This document shows, one piece after another, positions 1-11,760 of a stretch of 64,000 nt of DNA. How positions within the stretch are numbered: position 1 is the first letter of the stretch; each line of letters begins with the position of its first letter. Both the position numbers and the translations under genes were made by a program. The notes under the pieces were generated by a model. The model was not told where the DNA came from and searched no databases. It saw nothing but the letters and a program-made list of their open reading frames with translations. Source of the DNA: Torreya grandis (taxonomy: Eukaryota; Streptophyta; Pinopsida; Cupressales; Taxaceae); assembly GCA_037957365.1 (NCBI GenBank), contig JARHVA010003187.1:133501-197500 (forward strand), read 5' to 3'.

Positions 1-240
1 AGGAATATTAAAACTAAAGCTAATCTTAGGCTTGCGTGACTAAGGTGTAAAGTTTTGAGCTTTTAAATGAAGAATATTGGAGTAGCACATAGTGATAAGT
101 GACGATCATATAAATCTAGGCGTAAGGTGAGATAGGCCAGTGAATAACCACAAAGGTACCTAATCATTGATGATGATGATGAAATGCAAAAAGAAATATA
201 GTCCAAGGAAATGACATGTAGAAAGTTAGGTGTAGTATTA
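1..240 (+). mobile_element. Fragment of the internal 3' region of a non-autonomous LTR element
   Basis: This stretch aligns by eye with 11475-11705, the segment just upstream of the right LTR of the element at 8374-12379. Shared landmarks in the same order are a block around 'gactaagg', then 'gagataggcca', then 'atagtccaagg' and 'acatgtagaa'. No LTR follows it, so it is a truncated relative cut by the window edge on the left. No coding sequence is visible. It contains a short (GAT)n run near 168. Confidence 0.5.
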
Positions 241-1205
241 GATATGTGACAACAAATTTAAATTTTGGATCCTTTTACAACACAATTTACAACCCACTCC
301 TTGGAGGGGGTGTGGATGGCAACGCACCTCACTATTATTGCAAGGGGTCTAGGGGGTGGTGGCATCCTACGAAGCACCCCTAGTGTGGGTTCGGTGGCAC
401 TGCCCCTGAAATAAAATTTGAAGGAGTCAAACCCCTATTTCCAAGAAGATGGATTCCATCAAATTTATTTTTAAAAAGGAATGTCCAAATGGCAATTTTC
501 CACTCTATTTTTTGGTAAATTAAAAAAAAATTGGGATAAAAAGGGGCTTACCCATGGAAATGATTTTCCAAAAATTATAGAAATCTAAACTTCTATAGAT
601 AATTTTAGATATCTACACTATAAATTTGAAGATGGTGTAATAACGTGAAATGTAACAGTTTGAATCTGTTTTCCAAAACACTATTTTTTAAAAAATGATT
701 AAGTATAACTACGTCAAACATCTAAAATTTTAAGAGAAACTCATATTTTTAAAAGAAATTAAAGAAGATAGACAAACATGTAACAAACCATTTTTTGACC
801 TATATTTTTTTTATTTTTTCAATGAATAATTGTTTTTATGAATTTTTCAAGAAAATAGATCCTAAAAACTGAAAGATATGGACAGTCAACCATGTGGCAT
901 GCCTAACCACCTCAAGAAACAATTAAAATTAGTTTTTTTTAATGTGTGTCGAATTAGGCCTAGTTTGTGACCATTTAACATTTTTTCACTTGGATCAATG
1001 AAAAAAATTTACATGAACATGTATAGGAATGTATATTTACTACATGTAGTGACCTAAAACATGTCTAGTTAGAAACCAACATAGTTTGAAATCTTAAATC
1101 AGTCTAAAAATATATTTTGGAATGAGAAGAGCATGCTCATCATGATGATATTAAGTTTTTAAATTTGAAAATTGAAATTTATTTTGTATTTTGCGATTAA
1201 TGTTG
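241..1205. other. Unassigned non-coding DNA with a GC-richer patch
   Basis: I see no open frame or structural RNA here. Bases 270-450 are clearly GC-richer than the surroundings, with runs such as 'cttggagggggtgtgg' and 'gcacccctagtgtggg'. That composition resembles old LTR sequence in plant genomes, but I found no second copy in the window. The remainder is AT-rich with poly-A and poly-T runs. Confidence 0.4.
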
Positions 1206-3290
1206 AATTTTTTTTGTTTTTTAATCAAAACTCTTGGACTCGGTTGTAGATTAACAAGTCCAAGCCTTTGGCTCGATAATCCAAGCCATTCTCAAGACAA
1301 AAGTCTTGGTGTTTGAATTCAAATTCAAATAATGTGATCATGTTGGTAACATAATCCCATTAATAAATAAAGTGATCACATTATTATAAAATCAATAATC
1401 TGATTATGTTTCGTTTGTTTTGGACATTAAAGCATGTGAACATGGACATGAAGTAAATCTTAACCTAAAGCTTATATATACTACTCTCAATGTTAAGTAT
1501 AAGTTTACATTCCTCATACTTTAAATTTATTTTAGTAAATATAAGAAATTAGGGTCACTCTACATCTGATAGAGTTGATCTCACATTTACATGCCATACG
1601 ATGTGGAAAATAGTTTTTTACAATTTCATTTGGTCAGTACTTTGGAATTTTCAGAGTCTATGTATTGAACCTAGGTATTTAAGGACATAACTTTCATAAT
1701 TGATGTATATTTTTTTGTAAACTTATAGTCCTTTTTTAATTTTTTTGCCTTATGGATTGATTTTTTACACTTTTAAGAGTCCTAAGTTTGTTAAAATTGA
1801 CATTTATAAACCACTCACTTTGAACTTGATCCAATGTGATTTGATTGGGGTAGTGTAGGTCAAATTTATGACATACACACATCAAATGACCATTTTGTAT
1901 TAATTTCACTTGTTCATCATCCCTCCCTCATACCTAAGCACTTTCTACTAATCCCTCGTCACCCCTAATCACTTTTTCATCATTCCTCATTATCCCTAAT
2001 CACTACCTCATTGACCCTCACTATCTATAGTCATCTCTAATCACTCCCTTATCATCCAAAATCACTCTTAGATTGACCCTTACCACTCCCTTATCATCCC
2101 TAATCACTCTTTCCTCATTCTTCATCATACCTAATCACTCTCTCCTTATCCCTCATCTTTAATCAATTCCTCATTGACCTTTATTATCCCTCATCATCTC
2201 TAATTAGTCGAGCTTATCATTCCTAACAACTCCTTCATTCAATATCACCTTCCCTCATCATCCCTAGTCACTCCCCCTCATCCCTCATAATCCCTAATCA
2301 CTTTTCCCTCATCCCTCATCATTGATAATCACTCCTTTATTGACCCTCACCATCCCTCATCAACCCTAATCACTCCCTCATTATCTAATGTAAGTATATA
2401 CTCTAAAGGTATCTTTGATTCTAATAATATGATTTTTAATCCATTATAATATAAATTAACTCTTTTATATGACTTATTTTATTTTTAATACCCATTTGTG
2501 ATAGTCAATTTTATTACTGAATGAATTGGATGATCTTCCAAATTTATATTAAAGTAACATAAGTACTAGCATAAAATAGAGTTTGACTTTTAGTTCATCA
2601 AATTATCTTTGTTATGTAGCCAACTACATGAAACTTTATTTAGTTTCACCTTTGGTAGCTTGGTTCAAACAATAAAAATTAAACACAAATATCTTGTATA
2701 ATTTTCTAATTCTGAGAAGATTTGAATCTATGCAAAGTTATTTAGTGTTTCCCATTCTTGTATGACTTGAATCTTGGTTAGGTTCACACATGCACTCCTT
2801 GTGTGTGTAATGTATCTCAAATATTCTATCTCATTCATGAAAAAAGAACATCTATTCATGTTATCATGAAGATGTGTTTCTGTAAAATGTGAATACTAGT
2901 TAGACATGGAGTAGATGTTCATCCCATGTTTTCTAAATATTAGAATGTCATCAAGATGGATTTAAAAAAATGACATAGTTAAAGGGTCTGAGGATGTCAT
3001 TCCACATCTTAATGAATGATTTTATTACATGGCTTAACTTAAAAGGCATAACCAACTAGTCAATCAATGCTTCCTTTATTTTTATGACTTTATTCCAAAT
3101 GTCTATAGGTTCAACATAAATAATATGATATACCCAAACTTAAAACAAGTTTTGGAAAATACTTATACACCATGGATATGGCATAAAAATGTCTTAATAT
3201 TTAGATGAGGATAATAGTTCTTCACTTTAATCTTTCTAATATTTTTAATATATTCACAACCTTATGTCAAATCCCATGAATTATTATTAA
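1206..3290 (-). repeat. Tandem duplication unit 1 (2.1 kb), gypsy pol plus array module
   Basis: This unit repeats the next one (3291-5420) almost throughout. Shared landmarks spaced about 2.08 kb apart include 'gcatgtgaacatggacatgaag', the 'atttattttagtaaatata' block, the CCCTAATCAC-type array, and the RT remnant at the right end. Read on the minus strand, the order is RT/RNase H remnant, short-repeat array, then about 0.7 kb of non-coding sequence. The copies differ by many substitutions and small indels, so the duplication is old. Confidence 0.85.
1912..2391 (-). repeat. Short degenerate tandem array, GATGAGGG/GTGATTAGGGAT type (copy 1)
   Basis: On the plus strand this is a run of imperfect modules built from TCATCCCTAATCACTCCC and CATTGACCCTCACCATCCC, with irregular spacing of roughly 15-30 bases. 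It is strongly strand-asymmetric: pyrimidine-rich on plus, purine-rich on minus. No frame stays open and the units are too irregular for a CRISPR. Equivalent arrays are at 3980-4528 and, inverted, at 6812-7378. Confidence 0.85.
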
Positions 3291-3300
3291 TAAGAGTTGA
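2440..3300 (-). pseudogene. Ty3/gypsy reverse transcriptase/RNase H remnant (copy 1)
   Basis: The minus-strand translation, with frameshifts and stops, contains pieces that fit the C-terminal half of a gypsy RT in order: a palm-like motif near 2950-2980, then a stretch reading EIEYLRYITH and IQVIQEW at about 2700-2820. These match the family's usual 'EYLGHIVS...KI.AI..WP' segment that leads into RNase H. The fragment stops at about 2400, where the short-repeat array begins. The catalytic centre is not intact and the copy cannot be functional. Confidence 0.7.
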
Positions 3301-5420
3301 ACTTTGTTGTATTTTATCAAAACTCTCGTACTTGGTTATAGATTGACATGTCCAAGCCATTCCTAAGCCAAAAGGCTTGGTCTTAAATTTCAAATTCAAA
3401 TAGTGGTACCATGTTAATAATCAAGTTAGTAACACAATCCTGTTAATAGATTGTGTTATTATAAAATCAATAACACTATCGCGTTTTATTATTTTGTACA
3501 TAAAAGCATGTGAACATGGACATGAAGCAAATATTAACCTAAATATTATATTTACTACTTTAAATGTTACGTATAAGTTTACAATCCTTATACTTTAAAT
3601 TTATTTTAGTAAATATAATAATTTAGGCTCACTCTGCATATGATAGATTTGGTCACACAATTGCATGCCTTATGATATGGAAAATAGTTTTTAAAAATAT
3701 AATCTAGGTAATGTTTAGCATTTTTAGGGTCTTATTATTGAAAATAGGGATTTTAGGACATAAATTTTGTAATTGATGTCCATTTTTGGTAAACATATAG
3801 TCTTTTTTTAGGTTTTTATGCCTTCTTGAATTATTCTTAAAAATTTTAAGAGTTTTAAGTTTATCAATATTGATGTTTTACAAACCAATCACTTTGAACT
3901 TGATCCAAAGTGGTGTCATTTGGGTAGTGTAGGTCACATTGATGACCTACACACATCAAATGACTACTTTATGTTAACTTCATTATCTCATCATCCCTCC
4001 CACATCCTTGATCACTTTCTACTGATCCCTCATCATCACTAATCACTCTCTCATCATTCCTCATTATCCATAATCACTCCCTCATTGGCCCTCACTATCC
4101 CTAATAATCTCTAATCATACCCTTATCATCCATAATCACTCTTCCATTCAACCTCACCATCCCTCATCTTCCTTAATCATTCCCTCTTCATCCTTCATCA
4201 TCCCTAATCACTCTTTTTTCATCCCTCATCATCCCTAATAGCTTATCATTTTCTATCATCATCCCTAATCAATCCCTCATTGACCTTCATTATCCCTCAT
4301 CATATTTAATCACTCAGGGTTATCATCCCTGATCCATCTTTCATTGAATATCACCATCCTTCATCATCCCTAATGACTCCATTATCATCCCTCATAATCC
4401 CTAATCCTTCTTTCCTCATCCCTCATCATCACTAATCACTCCCTTATTAACCCTTGCCATCCCTCATTACTAAACATTAACCCTCACCATACCTCATTAA
4501 CCCTAATCACTCCCTCATTATCTAATGTGAGTATGTACTTTAAAGGTATCTTTGATTCCAATCATATGTTTTTTAATCTATTATAATATAAATCAACTCT
4601 TTTATAGGACATGTGTTATCAATACCCATTTGTGATAGTCAATTTTGTTACTGAATGAATTGGATGATCTTCCAAATTTATAATAAAGAAACATCAGTAC
4701 TAGCAAAAAATATATTTTGAATTTTAGTTCATCTAAGTATCTTTATTTTGAAACTAACTAAGTGAAACTTTATTTGGTTTCACCTTTTTTAGCTTTGTTT
4801 AAAGGAAAAAAAAATAGACATAAATATCTTTTATAATTTTCTATTAATGAGAAGATTTGAATCTATGCAAAGTTATTTGGTGTTTCCCATTCTTTTATGA
4901 CTTTAATATTGGTCAATTTCACACACACACACTTCTTTTGTGTGTAATGTATCTGAAATATTTTATATCTTGCATAAAAAAAGAATATTTATTCATGTTA
5001 TCATAAAAATGTGTTTCTAAAAAATGTGAAACACTAGTTCAACATGGTGTAAATGTTCATCCCATGTTTTTTAAAGATTAGGATGTCATAAAGGTAGATT
5101 TTAAAAATGGCATAGTTAAAGGGATTGAGGATTTTCAACATCTTAATTAATAAATTTTCTACATGAGTTAATCTAAAAGGCATAATTAACTTGTCAATCA
5201 ATCCTTCCTTTTATTTTAAGACTATATTCTAAATGTCTAAAGGTTCAACATGAGTATGATGATGTTCCCAAACTTAAGATAAATTTTAGAAAATATTTAT
5301 ACACCATGGATGTTTTATAAAAGTGCCTTAATATTTAGATGAAAATAATAGTTCTTCATTTTAATCATACTAATATTTTTTTAATCGATTCATAACCTCA
5401 TGTCCCATCCTTTTTTGGCA
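3291..5420 (-). repeat. Tandem duplication unit 2 (2.1 kb)
   Basis: This is the second copy of the unit at 1206-3290, with the same internal order. It continues at its right end into more upstream gypsy pol sequence (to about 6030), which unit 1 lacks. That makes this unit the likely source of the duplication. The junction between units falls near 3290, around 'attaataagagttgaactttg'. Confidence 0.8.
3980..4528 (-). repeat. Short degenerate tandem array (copy 2)
   Basis: This has the same repeat modules as 1912-2391, with slightly more of them. It ends with the same junction sequence 'cattatctaatgt', beyond which gypsy pol resumes. The shared junction in copies 1 and 2 shows that the array was already joined to pol before the 2.1-kb duplication. 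Confidence 0.85.
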
Positions 5421-5700
5421 AAAAAATAATTGGACTTCTATAAGGAAATGATTTGGGCATGATGTCTCCATTATCAATGTTTTCATGGATCTACCACTTG
5501 ATATATTCATTGTTTAGAAATGATATGTTATATAAAAAGGTTTGAGGTAGAGGTAACTAAGGGACCAAATCAATAATATTGTTTAGTGTGCAATATGTAG
5601 GAACATTTTTAGGTGACTGAAAGATATCCTTATATTCATCTAGTTTATGGTTTAATTATTTTACCTTTATTATTTTTGGAAAAACCACACTATGATATGG
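4545..5700 (-). pseudogene. Ty3/gypsy (chromovirus-like) reverse transcriptase remnant
   Basis: Read on the minus strand from 5700 downward, the pieces fit a gypsy RT from its N terminus: DEYKD, then NIIDLVP (family: 'H.IDLVPGA.LP'), then FPYRSPI (family: 'SPCGSPI' or 'SPCAVP'). Near 5240-5120 come IYLKFGN (family 'IDLKSGYHQI'), then a 'MPF.LT.A'-like piece and DILIFKKHG near 5085 (family 'YLDDILIFSKTWEEH'). The order is correct across about 1.1 kb. Many stops and frameshifts show it is dead. The IDLVP and LYDILIFKK matches make the family call firm; the chromovirus sub-lineage is an inference. Confidence 0.8.
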
Positions 5701-6790
5701 TACCATACGAATGTTATTAAATTTACTTTCTACCATTAGGAGTATATTTATTAGTAGAACTGACAATATTATTTCACTTCTTGACACTGATTACTAAAAG
5801 CTCTTGAAATAACTATGTTATATGTTATTTCAGATCATGAAAATATATCCAAACATTTCAAGGATTTACTTCATTGTCTATATGTCAATGGTAGATATAT
5901 GTTTGACCACATTTATAACATCACATACCTCTAATGGTGAGATGTCACAAAGGATTGCATCCTTACAAATATTAATTTTTTACACCAAGTGAAATTACTT
6001 AGAGATCCATTTCTCAAGGGTTAGACTACACCATACACTAGCATAAGGTTATGGATGATGCCTCAATTTCATTTTTGATTTTTTAAAATATGCTTTAAGA
6101 TAAATTAAATTCTTCTGACTTCTATTGGAAATGATGATGTGTATTTTTTTACCATTGATCTACATTTGTTAATGAAACAACATAAATTTAATTCATATGA
6201 TATCTTTTTTAGGGAATAAGATATATTTTTAGTACCGACTATAACATAGGGTTCATAATCTATTATCTACTTACATTTTTATAGTTATAGATAATTTGTA
6301 CTCACTTCCTGAGCTATGCAAGTAGAGAGATCATAGTGAGACACTCTTTATTTGATTTAATATTGAAGTTATGAATTAAGCACCACTTTACAATCTTTGA
6401 CTAATTGTTCTAATCATTTAAAAATTATTTTCCACTCTCTATTATGATGTCACAATCAATATACATACAAATATAAGGGCTTTAATGTAGTTATTCTAAT
6501 CATAAAATTTTCTCATACGAAAAGCAATTGGTTGGTTTTAGGAAATCACATAGCTTGGTGATCCCCATATTTACTATCCAGTTTTGGTCTTATAATGGTT
6601 TTACTTGATTCTATTTTTCTTGTAGATCTTCAAATTTCAATTACATCATTTCTAATAGGCCCATATTTTTTCATAGATGTTAAATATTTATGTTTTAAGT
6701 TTTCCTCCACATCATTTATCATTATGTCTTATATTTTATGCTAGCACTCAACTATCCACTTCTATCTCCTAGCATTACTAAACCCCAACA
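5700..6790 (-). pseudogene. Decayed gypsy protease and gag-end region
   Basis: This continues upstream of the RT on the minus strand. At about 5690-6020 the translation includes KDAILCDISPLEVCDVI, which fits the stretch 'C.V.PM..CH.LLGRPW' found after the protease of gypsy elements. Beyond 6030 only scattered similarity remains and I cannot place gag motifs. The region ends abruptly at about 6790, next to the inverted array. Confidence 0.55.
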
Positions 6791-6811
6791 AAATACCACC
6801 ATTAGGGTATT

Positions 6812-7378
6812 GGATGGAGTGATTAAGGATGAAGAAGGATAAGGAGGACTTGAGTTAAGATGAAGAGGGAGTCATTAGGGTTGATCATGGATATTGATGG
6901 TTAATGAGATAGTGATTAGGGATGATGAGGGAGTGATTAGGGATGGTGAGGGATGGTGTTGATTGATAAGGGAGTGATTATGGATGATGCAAGATGATAA
7001 AGTAATGATTAGACGTGATGAAGGATGATAAAATAATGGTGAGGGTTAGTGAGGGAGTGATTAGGGATGATTACTGAGGGTGAGAGTCAATAAGGGAGTG
7101 ATTAGGGATGATGAGGGAGTGATTAAAGATGATGAGGGATGGTGAGGTTTAATGATGGAGTGATTAAGGATGATGAGGGATGAAGAGTGAGTGATTAGGG
7201 ATGATGATGGATAGTGAGGGTCAATGATGGAGTAAATAGGGATAATGAGGGAGTGATTAGAGATGATGAGGGATAGTGAGGGTTAATTAGGGAATGATTA
7301 GATATAATGAGAAATGAGGATAGAATGATTAAGAGTGATGAGGGATGAGTAAGAAGTGATCAGGAATGAGGGAGAGAT
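6812..7378 (+). repeat. Short degenerate tandem array, inverted copy 3
   Basis: This carries the same modules as the arrays at 1912 and 3980, but in the opposite orientation: GATGAGGGAGTGATTAGG units with GGATGGTGAGGGTCAATGA spacers on the plus strand. Its 3' flank (7379-7990) is the reverse complement of the flanks of copies 1 and 2. Its 5' flank differs ('ccattagggtattgg'), so the homology ends at the edge of the array. Confidence 0.85.
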
Positions 7379-8060
7379 AATAAATAAGAAAAATTAACAC
7401 AAAGTGGTCGTTTGATATGTGCAGTTCATCAATGTGACCTATGCTACCCATATCACACCACTTTGGATCAAGTTCAAAGTGAGTGGTTTCCAAAATTCAA
7501 TTTTGACAAACGTAAGGCTCTTGGAAATATAAGAAATTAATATATAAACCATAAAAACCTAAAAATTACTATATGTTTACCATAAATGGATATCAACTAC
7601 AAAAGTTATATCTTGAAATCCCTAGGTTCAATACTCAGACCCTGAAAATGCCTAAGTACTGACTAGATCATATTTTGGAAAAATATTTTCCACATTGTAA
7701 GGTGTGAAGTTGTGAGATCAACTCTATTAGATGTAAAGTGACCCTAATTTCTTATATTTACTAAAATAAATTTAAATTATAAGGAGATAAATTTAAAAAT
7801 ATAAATTTAAACTTATATTTATTTACTAAAATATATCTAAATATTAAATATAAGGTTCAAGTCAAGATTAGCTCCATGTGCATGTTCACATGATTTTATG
7901 TGAAAAACAAGAGGAACACAATAATGTTATTTATTTTACAATATATTTATCACATTATGTATTAACATGATCAAATTATGTAATAACATGATTGTATTAT
8001 GGCTCAGGAATTATTGATCCATAATTTAAATAATACAATTGTATTATGCAAAATGTCCAC
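7379..8060 (+). repeat. Conserved 0.6-0.7-kb flank of the array, inverted copy
   Basis: This reads as the reverse complement of about 1380-1910 and 3440-3975. Shared blocks include 'ggatcaagttcaaagtgag', 'agtgaccctaatttcttata' and 'catgttcacatg'. No open frame is seen. Homology fades after about 7990. With the array it forms one arm of an inverted repeat around the gypsy pol remnant; it could also be a separate insertion of the same repeat in the opposite orientation. Confidence 0.7.
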
Positions 8061-8373
8061 AAAATTGTCCCCCAAATCGATTAACATACCCTTTTAGGAG
8101 GATGAATCATAATGGTGATTTACTAATTAAGTGTATTTATCTTTGTGGATTTTTCATGAAATCTACACAATGAGTTCACATGTAATTGATTCATCCTAGA
8201 AATTTTAAAGCTTAATATCTTTCACCATGAAAATATTGTGTTTTATCTATTTAATTATCTCTGTTATTGTATTCTATTATTCCTATTTTGTTGTAAAGTG
8301 TGTATTTTTTTAACATGTATAGCATTCAATGTATAAACTAAGGAAATGGAACATAGTTAGATGAATAGTCAAC
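8061..8373. other. Unassigned non-coding DNA
   Basis: AT-rich sequence between the inverted array module and the left LTR of the next element. I see no frame, repeat partner or structure in it. Confidence 0.4.
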
Positions 8374-8970
8374 TGTAAGGATTTAAAATTGGCCTTTCTT
8401 TAGGTTAGGTTGGCATTGTAAATGATGTAGTAACATATAAATATGTAGCCAATGATATCTATTGGGAAAGGATATTATCTAACAATGTTCAATCATATAT
8501 AGTTTTAGGTCCATAAAAGTATATGTTTCTTCTAGGGCAAGTTTGTATATTTAGATAGAGCCTACCAATTCACTCAAAAACCCATTATATATAGTTATTG
8601 TGCATATTGTGTAGGAAATAATTAAATTAACCAATACACATATTATAGGGGTTTGAACTAGGCCTTATTAACACTATAAATTCAAGGAGAAAACTATATA
8701 GAGTGATCCCACAAAGTGACAAAGCTTGGCAGGATGGATAAATCTTGTAGCCTTGAGAAAAGTTTAGTCTAAGGAAACCATGATAGAGAAGGTAAGATGA
8801 AATTCTATGGACTAGATTAAGTAATTTAATTTTTTAATATAATAATTTCATGTAACACCCTTAATAAATAAATCAAAAACTCTTCAATGACAAGGTCCAT
8901 TGTGAGTAACTCTAATAGTTTTGAGATTATGGTTTCCCTTAACTAGGACCCCTAACCCTAGCCTACACTA
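8374..8970 (+). repeat. Left LTR
   Basis: Landmarks shared in order with the right copy at 11761-12379 are 'tatgtttcttctagg', 'ctcaaaaacc', 'tagttatt', 'gaggagaaaa'-like, 'gataaatcttgtag', 'taataaataaat' and 'aggacccc...cctaac'. Divergence is high, suggesting great age. Confidence 0.65.
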
Positions 8971-11760
8971 GATTGGTACGAAAGTATGGTTGTAAACCTT
9001 GTGAGTGTGTAGGAATAAAATATGGGCATGTAAGTGAGGTATAAACTAGTGGAGAGAAGGCTAGCATATTGCTAAATGTGAGGCTACTAGTAAAATATCA
9101 TTCTCCATTATGAGAAGGTGGGTGTAGAATGATGTGTTAGAGGAGACACCGTGAGAGTGGTGTAGAGGCTAGAAATAGATAGATATGAGATTAGGAAATA
9201 ACCCTATGAAAAAGTGGAAGAATGAGAACCAACTCTAATGAAGAAAGGTGTTGATAATAAATTTAAGCTAGGGATGTTCAAAAGAATCAAAATCCAATAA
9301 TAAACTCAACAATAATAGTACACAATGGGTGAAGGTAAGGTGGATATCATTCCACAAGAGCCAACAAAAAATAAAAGGATATCCAAGGTGCAGAAAAAGT
9401 TTATATAGAGATGAGGAGGTAAAATAAAAACCATGAATAAAGCACACATGTTTTGGTACACTATGTAGAAAATTTACAAAATAAGAAGATGGATCATTTG
9501 ATTCCCCTAATATCATAAATTGTATGCAATATTTGGAAATATAATTATTCATAAAACATTGGATCTATCTAAAAATCATAAAGCCTAAAAAAGGATAGGC
9601 TTTATAATATTTTTGGCCAAAAGAAGAGACATACCTAGAATATGCATGGTAGGAAAAATTAGAAGAATATGTGGTATAAGGAGAAGCAAACTTGGCTAGA
9701 GTGAAATTAAGAGTTGTTGAATGGAGCATAAGTGAAGGTAAGGTGCATATGCCTAAACATGCACTAGTGGAATTAAATAAGATAAGTAATCACTAGTCAA
9801 AGTGTGTACTTTAGAAGGAATAGAGATAAAGAGGTATCATCTTATACTTGGACCTAAATTGTATTAGATAAAAAGGGATAACATCATATTGAACAAAGGA
9901 AATACACAAAAAGAGTAGAGGTGTATAGTAGCTAGGAAAAACTAGCCATGTTATACAAAGGTAGTTTTTACACCTAAGAAAATATTTACTTTTATAAGAG
10001 GTTTTGGATGTGTGCATAATGAGTATTTTAGGTGCATACATAATAATTTTAGTGATTCCCAAAGGGGAAGATAGGAATATGTGTTAAAAGATAATTAAAT
10101 TAATATTGTAACTAATAAGGGATTAACATTATTCACATACGAAAGATAGGAGTTATTGGAAGGATTTGGCCAAATTATCCTAAAGCTATTAACACAGGTG
10201 AAGTATTTATCACATGAGAGTCAAAATGGCCACCATAAGAAATAAGAGTGAAGTATCAAATTGATGTTGATATGGAGATATAATTTTTATTGACTGCAAG
10301 GAGAAATCAATCTTGATCAAGGGCAAGGTAGGAGAATGTTGGCCTAAAGAGGATAAAATAATGTGAATATAATGGATATCAGTCTTAGTGTGTAGAGTAA
10401 ATTATGTGATAACAAAGGGAGAATAGAATATTAGATTTGATAGAACCCATAAAAACTTTCATGACAATAAGGGAAGATAAAATAGAGAAGAACAAGGGAA
10501 ATATAAGAACCACAAATATGTACCCCTTAAGAAACATGTGGAAGAATAATACACAAGTCTTCATGCTTGTCATGTGAAATATATGAAATAATGTGGGAAT
10601 GGAATAGGATAGGCATAAGATATATATAATAAAGAAAAAAATGTGTAAATATCTTTTGGTAGAGGTGTACAAACAAAATTTTCCATAGAACCACAAGGGA
10701 TGAGGGTGGAAAAAGAGCCACAGGAGATTAAAGTGAGCATAAACCCATGAGAGAAGATATAATGAGAGAAAGGTTATCAAGAAGGAATCTATGTAGATTT
10801 CTTATTATAAGTGTTGAAAAAACATGGAGGATGCAAACAAATAGATGTGGGCATAGACCCATAAGAGTAAAGAGCAGTAGAAATAAGAATAAGAGTGGAC
10901 GTATTGGAGCTAGATGGAGGAAGATGGTTTATGTCCCAAGAAAGATTTAGAGAAAGAGGAAGCATTGAGTGACCATATTTAGGTGAAATATTAGGTAGAG
11001 GGGAACACCATGGTCAAGTTACCCTATGAGAAGGTTGGTTCTACCACTTCAATCCTACTTGTAATTAGTAGCTTAAATTTTAATTATCTGATGAGTTAGA
11101 TGTAGGGGAATCTTAGTCAAATTTATAATCATGCATCCCCAAAAACTAATGTTAATGTGTTTGATATATAGACCAAATACATGGGTGTGCACATTTATGG
11201 AATATCATTTTATAAATGCTAATATAGACAAATCAAAAGTCTACTTTCATGGAAGGGAGGTTGCTTAGAGTTGTGTACAAAGTTAGATAAAATAAAAAGT
11301 TGTAATTTTTTATTAAGGCAAATAATGCATACAAATGAACTGCCAAATGCATAAGGATACACTAGGGAAAATAAGAAAATGATAATAGTAAATGCCCATG
11401 ATAGAACGCAAAAAAATATAATCCTACAAAGCATAGAGGAGCATGGTGTAGACGAAGTTTGTTGAAGGTTTACAACATGGAAACAATGAATATTACACCT
11501 AAAGCTATGTTTATACTTTCATGACTAAGGTCAAAATGTCAAGATTATCAAGCAAGCATATTGGAGAAATGCTTAAAAATTCTAGGAGTGTGAAAATTGC
11601 ACATAGGGAGAGATAGGCCATTAAAGAAATAAAAAATTACCTAGTGACCAATGAAGATGGAATGTGAAAGGAAGAATAATCCAAGGTAACCACATGTAGA
11701 AGTTCAATCTCTTAACATTTACCGCATAACCCAAGGTAGTGGAAGTGGATGATAGTTAGC
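8971..11760 (+). other. Purine-rich internal region without recognisable coding
   Basis: The plus strand is markedly A+G rich over most of this span. This is why open frames of 60-130 codons appear on the minus strand; those frames are hydrophobic (F, Y, L-rich) and match no family, so I regard them as composition artefacts. A 67-codon plus-strand frame at 10747-10950 is basic (many R and K), but I do not recognise it. The last part (11475-11705) recurs at the start of the window. Confidence 0.45.

Noticed and set aside
1912..2391. CRISPR-like or telomere-like array (CCCTAATCAC units)
   Set aside because: Units are irregular with no constant repeat/spacer pattern. The plant telomere unit CCCTAAA is not present as a run, and the sequence is clearly eukaryotic repeat DNA.
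10385..10780. Minus-strand frame of 131 codons with hydrophobic runs, membrane-protein-like
   Set aside because: It arises from the purine-rich plus strand of the LTR element interior. Overlapping frames in other phases look the same, and no family motif is present.
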